From Eutrophocola sp964503965 (GTDB lineage Bacteria; Pseudomonadota; Gammaproteobacteria; Pseudomonadales; Pseudohongiellaceae): DNA of 64,000 nt. Made by a program: the position numbers and the translations under genes. Under the pieces are notes generated by a model, which was not told the DNA's origin, made no database searches, and saw only the letters and a program-made list of their open reading frames with translations. The first letter of the stretch is position 1. Each line of letters starts with the position of its first letter. Positions 26,754 through 35,465 of this stretch are shown here, one piece after another. The DNA lies in assembly GCA_964503965.1 (NCBI GenBank), contig CAZDCK010000005.1:53456-117455 (forward strand). The letters are read 5' to 3'.

Positions 26754-28291
26754 TAGCCTGCATTATGAAGCTCGGGAATGTCTTCATCCTCGGTTGATTT
26801 AATATCTGCGCTACTGCCCATGGCACGTTTGCGTTTAGCCGCATCATTTCGTTTCTTTTCAAGCATGGCCAGGTACTCTTCACCGACATCACCCGTGACA
26901 TACTTCCCATTAAATACGGAGCATTCGAAATCCATCGGGATGATACTTCCTTCGGCACAAGAGGCAATGAGGTCTTCCAGCTCCTGGAAGATCAACCAGT
27001 CAGCGCCAATTGCCTGCCTGACTTCTTCAACCGTTTTGCCATGGGCAATAAGTTCATCTACAGCAGGCATATCAATGCCATAGACATTGGGATACCTTAC
27101 CGGTGGCGCTGCCGAGCAGAAATAGACATTTTTAGCACCGGCTTCCCTGGCCATTTCGATAATCTGTTTACATGTGGTTCCCCTGACAATGGAATCATCC
27201 ACCAGCAGAACATTCTTGTCCTGGAATTCAAGGGGGGTGGCATTAAGCTTTTGCTTGACCGATTTTTTGCGCTGACTTTGACCAGGCATGATAAATGTCC
27301 TGCCGATGTAGCGATTCTTAACAAAGCCTTCACGATATTTCACGCCAAGGGCATTGGCCAATTCTACTGCGGCTGTACGCGATGTGTCCGGGATCGGGAT
27401 CACAACATCAATATCATGATCGGGACGCTCCGCCATGATTTTCTGTGCCAGTTTCTCTCCCATGCGCAAGCGGGATTTATAGACAGACACGCCATCTATC
27501 ATGGAGTCCGGCCGGGCAAAGTAAACATGTTCAAAAATACAGGGTGTGAGTTGACCTTCGGTAGTGCAGATACGGGTCTCGATATTACCTTCATGATCGA
27601 TATAGACCGCTTCACCAGGGGCGACATCACGGATCAGTTTGAAACCCTGTGAATCCAGCGCCACACTCTCCGAGGCAATCATGTATTCATCTCCCTTACG
27701 GGTGCGCTTCTTGCCAAAGACCAGCGGACGAATACCATGTTTGTCCCTGAAAGCTACAATACCGTACCCCACCAGCATGGCAACGGCCGCATAGGCTCCC
27801 CGACAACGTCTATGCACGCCTTCCACAGCGGTGAATACATCATCGGCTGTTGGCTTGATTTTGTTCAGAACCTGCAATTCATGGGCAAACACATTGAGCA
27901 GGACTTCAGAATCCGAGTCAGTATTCAAATGTCGCAGATCATCCCTGAAGATATCCTCGCTGAGGGCTTCCGAGTTGGTGAGATTGCCATTATGCGCAAG
28001 ACTGATTCCATAGGGAGAATTTACATACAGAGGCTGTGCCTGGGCAGGACCACTGCTGCCAGCGGTAGGATAACGCACGTGTCCTATCCCCATATTACCC
28101 GTGAGCTGACGCATGTGACTGGTCCTGAACACATCACGTACAAGTCCGTTATCCTTGCGCAGGTTCAATTTTCCCTTGTCACTGGTCACAATACCGGCCG
28201 CATCCTGTCCACGGTGCTGAAGCACAGTGAGACTGTCATACAGTGCCAGATTGACATTGGATTTTCCGACGATTCCGACGATGCCACACAT
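26753..28291 (-). CDS. purF: Amidophosphoribosyltransferase
   Basis: 512 aa. It carries out the first committed step of purine synthesis: glutamine plus PRPP gives phosphoribosylamine. The N-terminal nucleophile is C2 (MCGIVGIVG) after removal of the initiator methionine, followed by the class II glutaminase domain (GIGHVRYPTAG, LAHNGNLTN). The phosphoribosyltransferase domain has the PRPP loop NVLLVDDSIVRGTT. The charged C-terminal extension past about residue 480 is typical. cvpA lies 100 bp upstream, as in many gammaproteobacteria. Confidence 0.97.
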   Translation of the reverse strand: MCGIVGIVGKSNVNLALYDSLTVLQHRGQDAAGIVTSDKGKLNLRKDNGLVRDVFRTSHMRQLTGNMGIGHVRYPTAGSSGPAQAQPLYVNSPYGISLAHNGNLTNSEALSEDIFRDDLRHLNTDSDSEVLLNVFAHELQVLNKIKPTADDVFTAVEGVHRRCRGAYAAVAMLVGYGIVAFRDKHGIRPLVFGKKRTRKGDEYMIASESVALDSQGFKLIRDVAPGEAVYIDHEGNIETRICTTEGQLTPCIFEHVYFARPDSMIDGVSVYKSRLRMGEKLAQKIMAERPDHDIDVVIPIPDTSRTAAVELANALGVKYREGFVKNRYIGRTFIMPGQSQRKKSVKQKLNATPLEFQDKNVLLVDDSIVRGTTCKQIIEMAREAGAKNVYFCSAAPPVRYPNVYGIDMPAVDELIAHGKTVEEVRQAIGADWLIFQELEDLIASCAEGSIIPMDFECSVFNGKYVTGDVGEEYLAMLEKKRNDAAKRKRAMGSSADIKSTEDEDIPELHNAG

Positions 28292-28392
28292 GATGCTTGC
28301 CCTGCTTTCGCTTATTGTCGAATCTGCCCCTGAATTGGAGCAGTTCTTCTAAATATTCAGTACTCGCGTGTCCGCCTGGGGATCATCCCTTA

Positions 28393-28887
28393 TTACACGG
28401 CTACTGTATCACCAGCTACTGGCTGGCCTATACCAAGGATTCCCTGAAGGTAATCAATCAATGTCACAGCATGAGGCACCAGTAGCGAACTTTCAAACCA
28501 TGTCTGCGATAATTCAAACTGGGTCGCTACAAGAACAATAATCAACACGATAATCATGCCCCGCAAGACACCAAAGAGTCCACCGAGAGTTCTGTCCACG
28601 CCGCGCAACCCCGCGGCTTCTGTCAATTTTGAAACAAGGTTGCTGACCAGGGTTCCCGTAAAAATTACAACGATAAATATAGCTGAAAAGGCTGCTATTC
28701 TGCGTAAGCTGGCATTATTAATCAAACTCTCCATGATCTCCGCCAGCTGAGCACTAAGAAGTGTCCCGGCAACAATGGCAGCGAACCAGCTGGCAAGAGA
28801 AAGGGCTTCCTTGATCAGACCACGAAAGACGCCCAGCAAAGCCGATATGGCGACAATCACGATAATGATGATATCAACCATTCCCAT
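28393..28887 (-). CDS. cvpA: CvpA family membrane protein
   Basis: 164 aa with four membrane helices (about 5-22, 28-48, 64-85 and 101-122). It begins VDIIIIVIVAISALLGVFRG and has the CvpA-type GVDRTLGGLFGVLRGMIIV segment. CvpA is needed for colicin V production in E. coli and for bile and envelope stress survival in enteric bacteria; its biochemical role is unknown. It precedes purF, the usual order. Confidence 0.92.
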   Translation of the reverse strand: MGMVDIIIIVIVAISALLGVFRGLIKEALSLASWFAAIVAGTLLSAQLAEIMESLINNASLRRIAAFSAIFIVVIFTGTLVSNLVSKLTEAAGLRGVDRTLGGLFGVLRGMIIVLIIVLVATQFELSQTWFESSLLVPHAVTLIDYLQGILGIGQPVAGDTVAV

Positions 28888-28901
28888 CAGTAGATGCCCT
28901 G

Positions 28902-29480
28902 TTACTGACCCAGTTCGTCGATGGAAAACCGGACAACAATCCCATCCAGACCAAAGGCATCTGCCAATTCCTGCTGCAGGTTGCCGGCATCACTTTCAGT
29001 CACAACTGGCCCGACATACACCCCGGTAAGTACGCCCCTACTGGTTGAAAGCGGCCTGCTAAATCCCTTGTACCCCTGATCACGCAAACGTTGGACTAGC
29101 GCTTCGGCGTTAGCCATTTCACCGAATGATCCCAGCCGAACTGCCCAAGTGGCCGGAATTCCGTCACTATCAAGCGAGGGGCGCTCAGGAGCCGGTGGTG
29201 GAGTGTCGGCTGTCAAGGCAGTATCGGGTTCACTTTCTCTGGCAGGCGTATCTGTTTCTGTCCGGATGCCATTTTCCTGGGTTTCATTCACATCTGCTGT
29301 GATCTCGGGACGGGTAGGTTCCACGTCAGGAACAACCGGTAAAGGCGGGGCTTCCGGGATGGTAGAGGTCATTTCCTGGGGAGTGACACCTTCGCCATCC
29401 AGCAGTATGGGGATGAAAATGATGGCAAGGCAACCCAGCACAATGGTTCCTACCAATCGTTGCTTCATCGCTATTTTCAA
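28902..29480 (-). CDS. SPOR-domain protein, DedD-like
   Basis: 192 aa. One N-terminal membrane helix (about 12-28, VLGCLAIIFIPILLDGEG), a proline/glutamate-rich periplasmic linker (about 35-105), and a C-terminal SPOR domain (about 112-188: WAVRLGSFGEMANAEALVQR, then LRDQGYKGFSR). SPOR domains bind glycan strands stripped of peptides at the division septum. The start is probably TTG at 29480, because GGAG lies five bases before it and TTGA overlaps the folC stop; ATG at 29468 is the alternative. The position after folC and before cvpA is that of dedD. Confidence 0.87.
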   Translation of the reverse strand: MKIAMKQRLVGTIVLGCLAIIFIPILLDGEGVTPQEMTSTIPEAPPLPVVPDVEPTRPEITADVNETQENGIRTETDTPARESEPDTALTADTPPPAPERPSLDSDGIPATWAVRLGSFGEMANAEALVQRLRDQGYKGFSRPLSTSRGVLTGVYVGPVVTESDAGNLQQELADAFGLDGIVVRFSIDELGQ

Positions 29481-30748
29481 ATTGTCTCCAGTACACCAGT
29501 GACAGTGAAGAAAGAACCTGTAACAAGCAGGACTGAGTCTCGCTTTGTTCCGTTCTGTTCAGACTCTGCGGCTTCAAATGCCTCTTGAACCGTGGAGAAA
29601 CACTGCACATTTTCCTCCCCGGATTCAGCCAGGTGATTATATAGCATTTTTCCTTCAAGACCCCGAACTTCCTGAATTCCGGCAACATACCAGCGTGGTG
29701 AGAGCGCCTGTAAGGTAGCCAATACTTCCCTGTAATTTTTATCAGCAAGCATGGCAATAACTATGGAGACGTCATGATCAGGGAAACGTGCATTTACCTG
29801 CTCAACGAGGCGTTTAGCGGCATGGGGGTTATGTGCCACGTCCAGCACGAGCGGGTATCCACGGTCTATCTGCTGAAAGCGGCCAGTCAGCTCGGCCTCC
29901 TTCAGACCTGATCGAATCACTTCTTCCGATATATCGGGAGCAATAAGGGTAATGGCCTGCAAGACTGTTGCGCAGTTGTCCAGGGGGAAATCGTTGAGTG
30001 GCAAATCGTGTATTTCAACAGGTTCGCCCATTGCTGACCTTCCCTGCCACTGCCATCGGTCATCAGCCGCACTGGCTGTGAACTGCTGTCCATTGGCGAA
30101 AACCCATGCCCCTATGTCTGCCGCATGCGCAGTAACGGTGGCTGGTATATCCTTTTCACCAATCAATGCCGGAGTATTGGGTCGAAATATTCCTGCTTTT
30201 TCAAAACCGATTTCTTCGCGAGTCTCTCCCAGCCAGTCCATGTGATCCAGAGCAACGTTCGTCAGGATAGCCAGGTCAGGATCCAGGATATTGACTGCAT
30301 CAAGACGCCCCCCCAACCCGATTTCGAGAATAATGAAATCAGGTTCCTGAACTGAAAAAAGCTGAAATGCCGCCAGTGTGCCAAATTCAAAATAGGTCAG
30401 CCTGGTTTCACCACGAACGGCTTCTACCGCCGCAAAGGAGTCACACAATTCCCTGTCTGTCGCCAGTCTGCTGCCCAGCCTTACCCGTTCGTTATAGACC
30501 TGTATATGGGGAGAGGTATAGCAACCTGTGCTGTACTCTGCCTTCTCGAGGATTGTTGACAGCATTTGCACGGTAGACCCTTTTCCATTGGTACCACCCA
30601 CCGTAATAATTCTGGAATTGGAAAAAGAGATAGATAAGCGTTCTGCGACAGCATTAACCCTGTCCAGACCAAGTTCTATATTACTGGGATGACACTGCTC
30701 GAGATATTCGAGCCATTGAGAGAGATTCAAACCCTGCTCCGGAGCCAA
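29477..30748 (-). CDS. folC: Bifunctional folylpolyglutamate / dihydrofolate synthase
   Basis: 423 aa. ATP-dependent ligase that adds glutamate to dihydropteroate and folates. Seen: the P-loop GGTNGKGSTVQML, YTSPHIQVYNERVRL, ILEIGLGGRLDAVN, ALDHMDWLGETREEIGFEKA (a 20-residue conserved block) and VLDVAHNPHAA. The only reasonable start is TTG at 30748, which matches the E. coli N-terminus in length and pattern (LSQWLEYLEQ). It lies 9 bp after accD and overlaps the SPOR gene by 4 bp. Confidence 0.96.
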   Translation of the reverse strand: MAPEQGLNLSQWLEYLEQCHPSNIELGLDRVNAVAERLSISFSNSRIITVGGTNGKGSTVQMLSTILEKAEYSTGCYTSPHIQVYNERVRLGSRLATDRELCDSFAAVEAVRGETRLTYFEFGTLAAFQLFSVQEPDFIILEIGLGGRLDAVNILDPDLAILTNVALDHMDWLGETREEIGFEKAGIFRPNTPALIGEKDIPATVTAHAADIGAWVFANGQQFTASAADDRWQWQGRSAMGEPVEIHDLPLNDFPLDNCATVLQAITLIAPDISEEVIRSGLKEAELTGRFQQIDRGYPLVLDVAHNPHAAKRLVEQVNARFPDHDVSIVIAMLADKNYREVLATLQALSPRWYVAGIQEVRGLEGKMLYNHLAESGEENVQCFSTVQEAFEAAESEQNGTKRDSVLLVTGSFFTVTGVLETI

Positions 30749-30757
30749 TATAAACGC

Positions 30758-31657
30758 TTATTCTTCAGCCGGCAGTAATTCCTGTTGATCCGACTCACCC
30801 CTGAAGCGATGCATCATCTTGCTGATCAGGGCACTTACCCGCTCACGCATGTACTTGCGATGAACAATCATGTCGATAGCGCCATGCTCTAGTAGAAACT
30901 CACTCCGCTGGAAGCCCTCTGGCAACTTTTCCCTAACGGTCTGCCTAATGACATCCTGTCCTGCAAAGCCGATAAAAGCATTCGGTTCAGCAATATTAAT
31001 ATCACCAAGCATGGCCAGACTGGCGGAAACACCTCCATATACCGGATCAACAAGCACAGAGATATATAACAATCCCTGCTGCTTCATTTTTTCGAGTGCT
31101 GCAGATGTTTTTGCCATTTGCATCAAGGACACCAGGGCTTCCTGCATACGGGCACCACCACTGGTGGCAAAACAGACAAGGGGAAGATTCTCTTCAAGGC
31201 ATTTGTTCACGGCCATGGTGAATTTTTCACCCACTACGCTACCCATGGAACCGCCTATAAAACCAAATTCAAAGGCAGCAACAACTACAGGTTCACCGTT
31301 TACAGTACCTTTGGCGACGACCAGGGCATCATTCTCGCCAGTTGCCTTTGTCGCTGCAGCGAGCCGATCCCTGTATTTTTTCAGGTCTCGAAATTTGAGG
31401 ATGTCATTGGGCACAATATCTTTACCCAACTCATCCTGACTGTCTTCATCGAGAAATATCTGTAAACGACGCCGGGCTGAAATGCGCATGTGGTGATCGC
31501 ACTTGGGACACACATCCAGGCTGTCCAGCAGGCTGTCGCGATAAAGTACTGCTTCGCACCTGGGACATTTTTTCCAGAGCCCCTCAGGGATGCTACGGGA
31601 CTTTTCTGTTTCCTGGTTCCGGCCCACGGATGGGAGAATCTTGTTGATCCAGCTCAT
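30758..31657 (-). CDS. accD: Acetyl-CoA carboxylase carboxyltransferase subunit beta
   Basis: 299 aa. It joins AccA to transfer the carboxyl group from biotin to acetyl-CoA, the first step of fatty-acid synthesis. The N-terminal zinc ribbon has C31-x2-C34 and C50-x2-C53. The crotonase-fold core shows CFATSGGARMQEAL, VDPVYGGVSASLAMLGD and FIGFAGQDVIRQTV. The neighbours trpA upstream and folC downstream are the standard arrangement. Confidence 0.97.
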   Translation of the reverse strand: MSWINKILPSVGRNQETEKSRSIPEGLWKKCPRCEAVLYRDSLLDSLDVCPKCDHHMRISARRRLQIFLDEDSQDELGKDIVPNDILKFRDLKKYRDRLAAATKATGENDALVVAKGTVNGEPVVVAAFEFGFIGGSMGSVVGEKFTMAVNKCLEENLPLVCFATSGGARMQEALVSLMQMAKTSAALEKMKQQGLLYISVLVDPVYGGVSASLAMLGDINIAEPNAFIGFAGQDVIRQTVREKLPEGFQRSEFLLEHGAIDMIVHRKYMRERVSALISKMMHRFRGESDQQELLPAEE

Positions 31658-31710
31658 GTGTTGACTGCTATATCCTGATGATTGTTGGTCTATTGTAAGA
31701 TGGAAAGTAG

Positions 31711-32523
31711 TCAGGCATCCATCGCTTCACGCATTTCCCCTATCAATCCAATATGGGATTCAAGCTCACTGACAGAATACTCCCTGACAGGATCCAGTTC
31801 AGCGATACGGTTAATCAGGGCACTGCCGACAACGACGGCATCAGCAATATCGCCAATCTGTTTGGCAGTTGTTGCATCCTTGATGCCGAAGCCGACACCC
31901 AGCGGTAATTCTGTACAGGTCCGGAGCCTGTCCAGGTTCTCCTTGACCGAAGCCACATCAAGATTTCCTGCACCAGTAACTCCTTTCAGGGAAACATAAT
32001 AGACATAACCACTGCTTTGTTCGCAAATACGTCTTGCCCTGTCTGAAGAAGTAGTAGGTGCAACCAGAAAGATGGTATCCAGTTCTGTTTTCTTCAGAAT
32101 CTCCAGGAAGTCATGGGATTCCTCAGGAGGCATATCCACAATCAGTACGCCATCAACTCCACTGTTGATTGCCGCATCAGCAAAGGCCTGGTAACCCATG
32201 CACTCTACCGGGTTAAGGTAACCCATCAGAACAATGGGGGTATCTGCATTGGTTTCACGGAAGCGGCTGACGACGTCAAGCGTATCCCTCAGGCTGGTAT
32301 TGTTAGCAAGGGCTCTTTCAACAGCGCGCTGGATGACAGGTCCGTCAGATGTCGGGTCTGTAAAGGGAAAGCCAAGCTCGATAATATCGGCTCCATTCGC
32401 CACCAGGGCATGCATCAATTCAAGGGTAGTCCCTGTATTCGGGTCCCCTGCCGTCAGGTAGGGAATCAGCGCCTTGCGCCCCTCTCCCTGCAGCTTCTCG
32501 AAACAACCTGTAATTCTGCTCAT
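31711..32523 (-). CDS. trpA: Tryptophan synthase alpha subunit
   Basis: 270 aa from the ATG at 32523 (MSRITGCFEKL); an earlier in-frame start at 32565 would add 14 unconserved residues. It cleaves indole-3-glycerol phosphate to indole, which is channelled to TrpB. Seen: PYLTAGDPN, the catalytic acid in IIELGFPFTDPTSDGPVIQR, YLNPVECMGYQAFADAAINS, and the phosphate-binding VGFGIKDATTAKQI and VVVGSALI. It follows trpB with an 89-bp gap that holds a 12-bp palindrome. Confidence 0.96.
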   Translation of the reverse strand: MSRITGCFEKLQGEGRKALIPYLTAGDPNTGTTLELMHALVANGADIIELGFPFTDPTSDGPVIQRAVERALANNTSLRDTLDVVSRFRETNADTPIVLMGYLNPVECMGYQAFADAAINSGVDGVLIVDMPPEESHDFLEILKKTELDTIFLVAPTTSSDRARRICEQSSGYVYYVSLKGVTGAGNLDVASVKENLDRLRTCTELPLGVGFGIKDATTAKQIGDIADAVVVGSALINRIAELDPVREYSVSELESHIGLIGEMREAMDA

Positions 32524-32612
32524 TATAATTGCGGATCCTTCATGTTGATGCTTCAGCGCTCCCATATGGGAATATGTCGCTGGTCTTGCTTAACTACTTC
32601 CTAGATTACTTA

Positions 32613-33845
32613 CTAGACTACTATGCCTTCAATCTCGGCAACAGTATGCATGTCCTTGTCACCCCTACCTGACAAATTGATCAGCAGGATATGGTCCCTG
32701 GGCAATTTCGGGGCCTCCTTCATGACCCAGGCGATGGCATGACTGGATTCCAGTGCAGGGATAATACCCTCCATACGAGTGAGGAATTTAAAGGCGTCCA
32801 GGGTTTCTTCATCGGTGACTGCTGTGTAGGTAGCACGATGAATATCCTTGAGCCAGGAATGCTCAGGTCCAACCCCGGGATAATCCAGGCCGGCTGAAAT
32901 GGAATGTGTATCCAGTATCTGCCCGTTCTCGTCATTCATCAGGTATGTTCGATTACCGTGAAGCACCCCAGGTTGTCCAGTACACAACGGTGCCGCATGC
33001 TGACCTGTGGAAAGCCCGTAACCACCGGCCTCAACGCCAACCATGGCCACCGACTCATCAGGAATAAAGGGGTAGAACAGCCCTATCGCATTGGATCCGC
33101 CGCCTACACAGGCAACCAGGGTATCGGGAAGCCTACCTGTCATCTCAAGGCACTGTTCGCGGGCTTCACGGCCGATAACGCTCTGGAAATCCCTGACAAG
33201 CATCGGATATGGGTGTGGTCCTGCAACTGTACCAATAATGTAATAGGTATTGTCCACATTGGTGGCCCAATCCCTGAGTGCCTCATTCATGGCATCCTTG
33301 AGGGTACAGGAACCGGAATCCACACCTACGACATTGGCGCCGAGCATTTTCATGCGATAGACGTTGGCCGCCTGACGCCTGATATCCTCGGTTCCCATAT
33401 AGACATGGCATTCCAGGCCCAGACGGGCAGCAACAGTGGCAGACGCCACCCCGTGCTGGCCTGCACCGGTTTCTGCGATGATACGCGTTTTGCCCATCGC
33501 TTTTGCCAGCAATGCCTGACCAATGGTGTTGTTTACTTTGTGGGCACCGGTGTGATTCAGGTCTTCACGCTTGAGGTAAACCTGGGCACCCCCGAGTTCA
33601 TTGGTCAGCCGTTCAGCAAAGTAAAGGGGGGATGGCCTGCCCACATAGTGTTTGAGGTCATAGTCAAATTCAGCCCAGAACGCCGGGTCTGCCTTGAGTT
33701 CCGCATACTTGCGATTAAGCTCGTCCAGGGCAGGCATGAGGGTCTCACCCACAAAAATACCGCCATAGGGGCCAAAATGGCCAGTTTCGTCGGGCCCTTC
33801 ATAAGTTGTAGCCATATGATCAAACATCTGCTGTATATCAGACAC
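32613..33845 (-). CDS. trpB: Tryptophan synthase beta subunit
   Basis: 410 aa from GTG at 33845. It condenses indole with serine to tryptophan using PLP. The PLP lysine is K103 in KREDLNHTGAHKVNNTIGQ. Also seen are ETGAGQHGVASATVAARLGL and the PLP phosphate loop CVGGGSNAIGLF. The start was chosen for its GAGG ribosome-binding site six bases upstream and because GTGTCTGA overlaps the trpF stop. ATG at 33857 has no comparable site, and ATG at 33815 gives the shortest, Pseudomonas-like N-terminus. Confidence 0.95.
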   Translation of the reverse strand: MSDIQQMFDHMATTYEGPDETGHFGPYGGIFVGETLMPALDELNRKYAELKADPAFWAEFDYDLKHYVGRPSPLYFAERLTNELGGAQVYLKREDLNHTGAHKVNNTIGQALLAKAMGKTRIIAETGAGQHGVASATVAARLGLECHVYMGTEDIRRQAANVYRMKMLGANVVGVDSGSCTLKDAMNEALRDWATNVDNTYYIIGTVAGPHPYPMLVRDFQSVIGREAREQCLEMTGRLPDTLVACVGGGSNAIGLFYPFIPDESVAMVGVEAGGYGLSTGQHAAPLCTGQPGVLHGNRTYLMNDENGQILDTHSISAGLDYPGVGPEHSWLKDIHRATYTAVTDEETLDAFKFLTRMEGIIPALESSHAIAWVMKEAPKLPRDHILLINLSGRGDKDMHTVAEIEGIVV

Positions 33846-34476
33846 AATGCACCTCATCTATAAATTTTTTCATCAATTCCCGGGATTTGATCCCGGGGCT
33901 TTTTTCGACTCCTGAACAGACATCCACTGCCCAGGGATCAACGCGATCGACAGCCTCTGCGATATTCTCCGGATTAAGTCCTCCAGCGAGAATCAGGTGC
34001 TGTACTTGCAATCCATCCAATACAGACCAGTCAAAGGTCTCTCCGGTTCCGCCTGCCTTGGTCGGATGCCAGGTGTCGACAAGAATACCCGCAGCACTTG
34101 GGTAGCCGGCGATGGCATCAGGAAGTTCTTCTGCTCGTTGTGGGCGAACCGTTTTCCAGTAAGGCAGTCCGAAACTGCCACAGAATGCCTCACTTTCACT
34201 GCCATGGAACTGAAGAACATCCAGGGAAACACTGGCAAGTGTATCCCTGACAAATGCATCATCAGCATCCACAAACAACCCCACTTTCAATACCGCCGGG
34301 TTTCTTTTCTCCACAGTCTGCGATATGGCGCAAGCCTGTTCCTTGGTGACATACCTCGGGCTCTTTTCGTAAAAGAGCATGCCTATGGCATCCGTCCCTA
34401 GTTCGAGGGCCATTAAGGCATCCTCTTCCCGGGTCATCCCGCAAATCTTTATATAGGGGTTGTTTTTTTCTGCCAT
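33838..34476 (-). CDS. trpF: Phosphoribosylanthranilate isomerase
   Basis: 212 aa TIM barrel for the third step of tryptophan synthesis. Seen: IKICGMTREEDALMA with the catalytic cysteine, GLFVDADDAFV, LQFHGSESEAFC, LVDTWHPTKAGGTGETFDW with the catalytic aspartate, LAGGLNPENI and VDVCSGVEKSPGIK. It stands free of trpC, as in Pseudomonas and Xanthomonas, between truA and trpB. The 8-bp overlap with trpB suggests coupling. Confidence 0.96.
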   Translation of the reverse strand: MAEKNNPYIKICGMTREEDALMALELGTDAIGMLFYEKSPRYVTKEQACAISQTVEKRNPAVLKVGLFVDADDAFVRDTLASVSLDVLQFHGSESEAFCGSFGLPYWKTVRPQRAEELPDAIAGYPSAAGILVDTWHPTKAGGTGETFDWSVLDGLQVQHLILAGGLNPENIAEAVDRVDPWAVDVCSGVEKSPGIKSRELMKKFIDEVHCV

Positions 34477-34640
34477 AAGAACATACCTGAACAGTACGCA
34501 AAGGCTTGAACCTTGTTGTACTCCTGGTCAACAGAGCATCAAATTCGAATACTAAGTGTGACTGTAAGAACGAAGCCTGAGGGGAATCAACCAGAGTATG
34601 ATTTTACCAAAGCGCCCCCTGTTCGGCTATACAAACAGGA

Positions 34641-35465
34641 TCAGCTGGCAAAGAACCGGGGCAAAACGATGCCAGGTTCCAATCTGTATTCTTCCGGATA
34701 CCCCACACCCACCAGATAAAGCCCTTCCGGAGGTGCAGTTATTCCTGCCTGGGTTCTGTCTTTCGATGCCAGTAAATCTGCACACCATTGTACGTGTTTA
34801 CGGCCATCTCCGATCTCCAGTAGTACCCCGGTAATATTTCTGACCATGTGCAACAGGAAGGCGTTAGCCTGGATGTCCAGGAACACAAAATTCTCCTCCC
34901 TGGTAACCGAAATTTCCGTGATACAGCGCATGGGTGTCGCTGACTGGCAACCGGCACCGCGAAAAGCTGAGAAGTCATTCTCTCCCAGCAGATCCTGGGC
35001 CGCGCGATGCATGGATTCGACATCAAGCGAATGCGGGTAATGGGTAACCAGCTTGCCCAGGATAGCGCTTTTAACAAAAGAATTAAGTATGACGTATCGA
35101 TAACGACGACTGTACGCGGAAAAACGCGCATGGAAGTCGGAAGCAACCGGTGTCACACTGCGAATTACAATATCCTCAGGCAGGAGAGAGTTCGCTCCTC
35201 TCAACCAGGCTTTATCCGGACGGGGGTTGAGGACATCAAAGTGAACTATCTGGCCGGTAGCATGGACACCGGTATCTGTCCTGCCCGCACAAACCAGTGA
35301 AACCTCATGATCGGCAACTTCTCTGAGCGCGGACTCAAGAGTCTCCTGCACAGTACTGGTTGATTGGTTTTTCTGGGTTTGCCAGCCATTGTAACGACTG
35401 CCATTATATTCGATACACAGAGCAAGCCGCTGAGGAACCTGTGCTACTGAATCAACACCTGCCAC
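34641..35465 (-). CDS. truA: tRNA pseudouridine(38-40) synthase
   Basis: 274 aa. It isomerises uridines 38-40 in the anticodon stem of many tRNAs. Seen: CIEYNGSRYNGWQTQ, the catalytic aspartate D64 in CAGRTDTGVHATGQIVHFD, the RRYRYVI motif, FSAFRGAGCQS and FLLHMVRNITG. The gene starts with GTG directly after the fimV TAA stop (TAAGTG), so translation is probably coupled. A 164-bp gap follows before trpF, in which I see no gene or clear terminator. Confidence 0.95.
   Translation of the reverse strand: MAGVDSVAQVPQRLALCIEYNGSRYNGWQTQKNQSTSTVQETLESALREVADHEVSLVCAGRTDTGVHATGQIVHFDVLNPRPDKAWLRGANSLLPEDIVIRSVTPVASDFHARFSAYSRRYRYVILNSFVKSAILGKLVTHYPHSLDVESMHRAAQDLLGENDFSAFRGAGCQSATPMRCITEISVTREENFVFLDIQANAFLLHMVRNITGVLLEIGDGRKHVQWCADLLASKDRTQAGITAPPEGLYLVGVGYPEEYRLEPGIVLPRFFAS

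Noticed and set aside
32904..33863. Long open frame antisense to trpB (over 300 codons)
   Set aside because: It mirrors trpB codon by codon, has no ribosome-binding site or recognisable domain, and trpB is certain.
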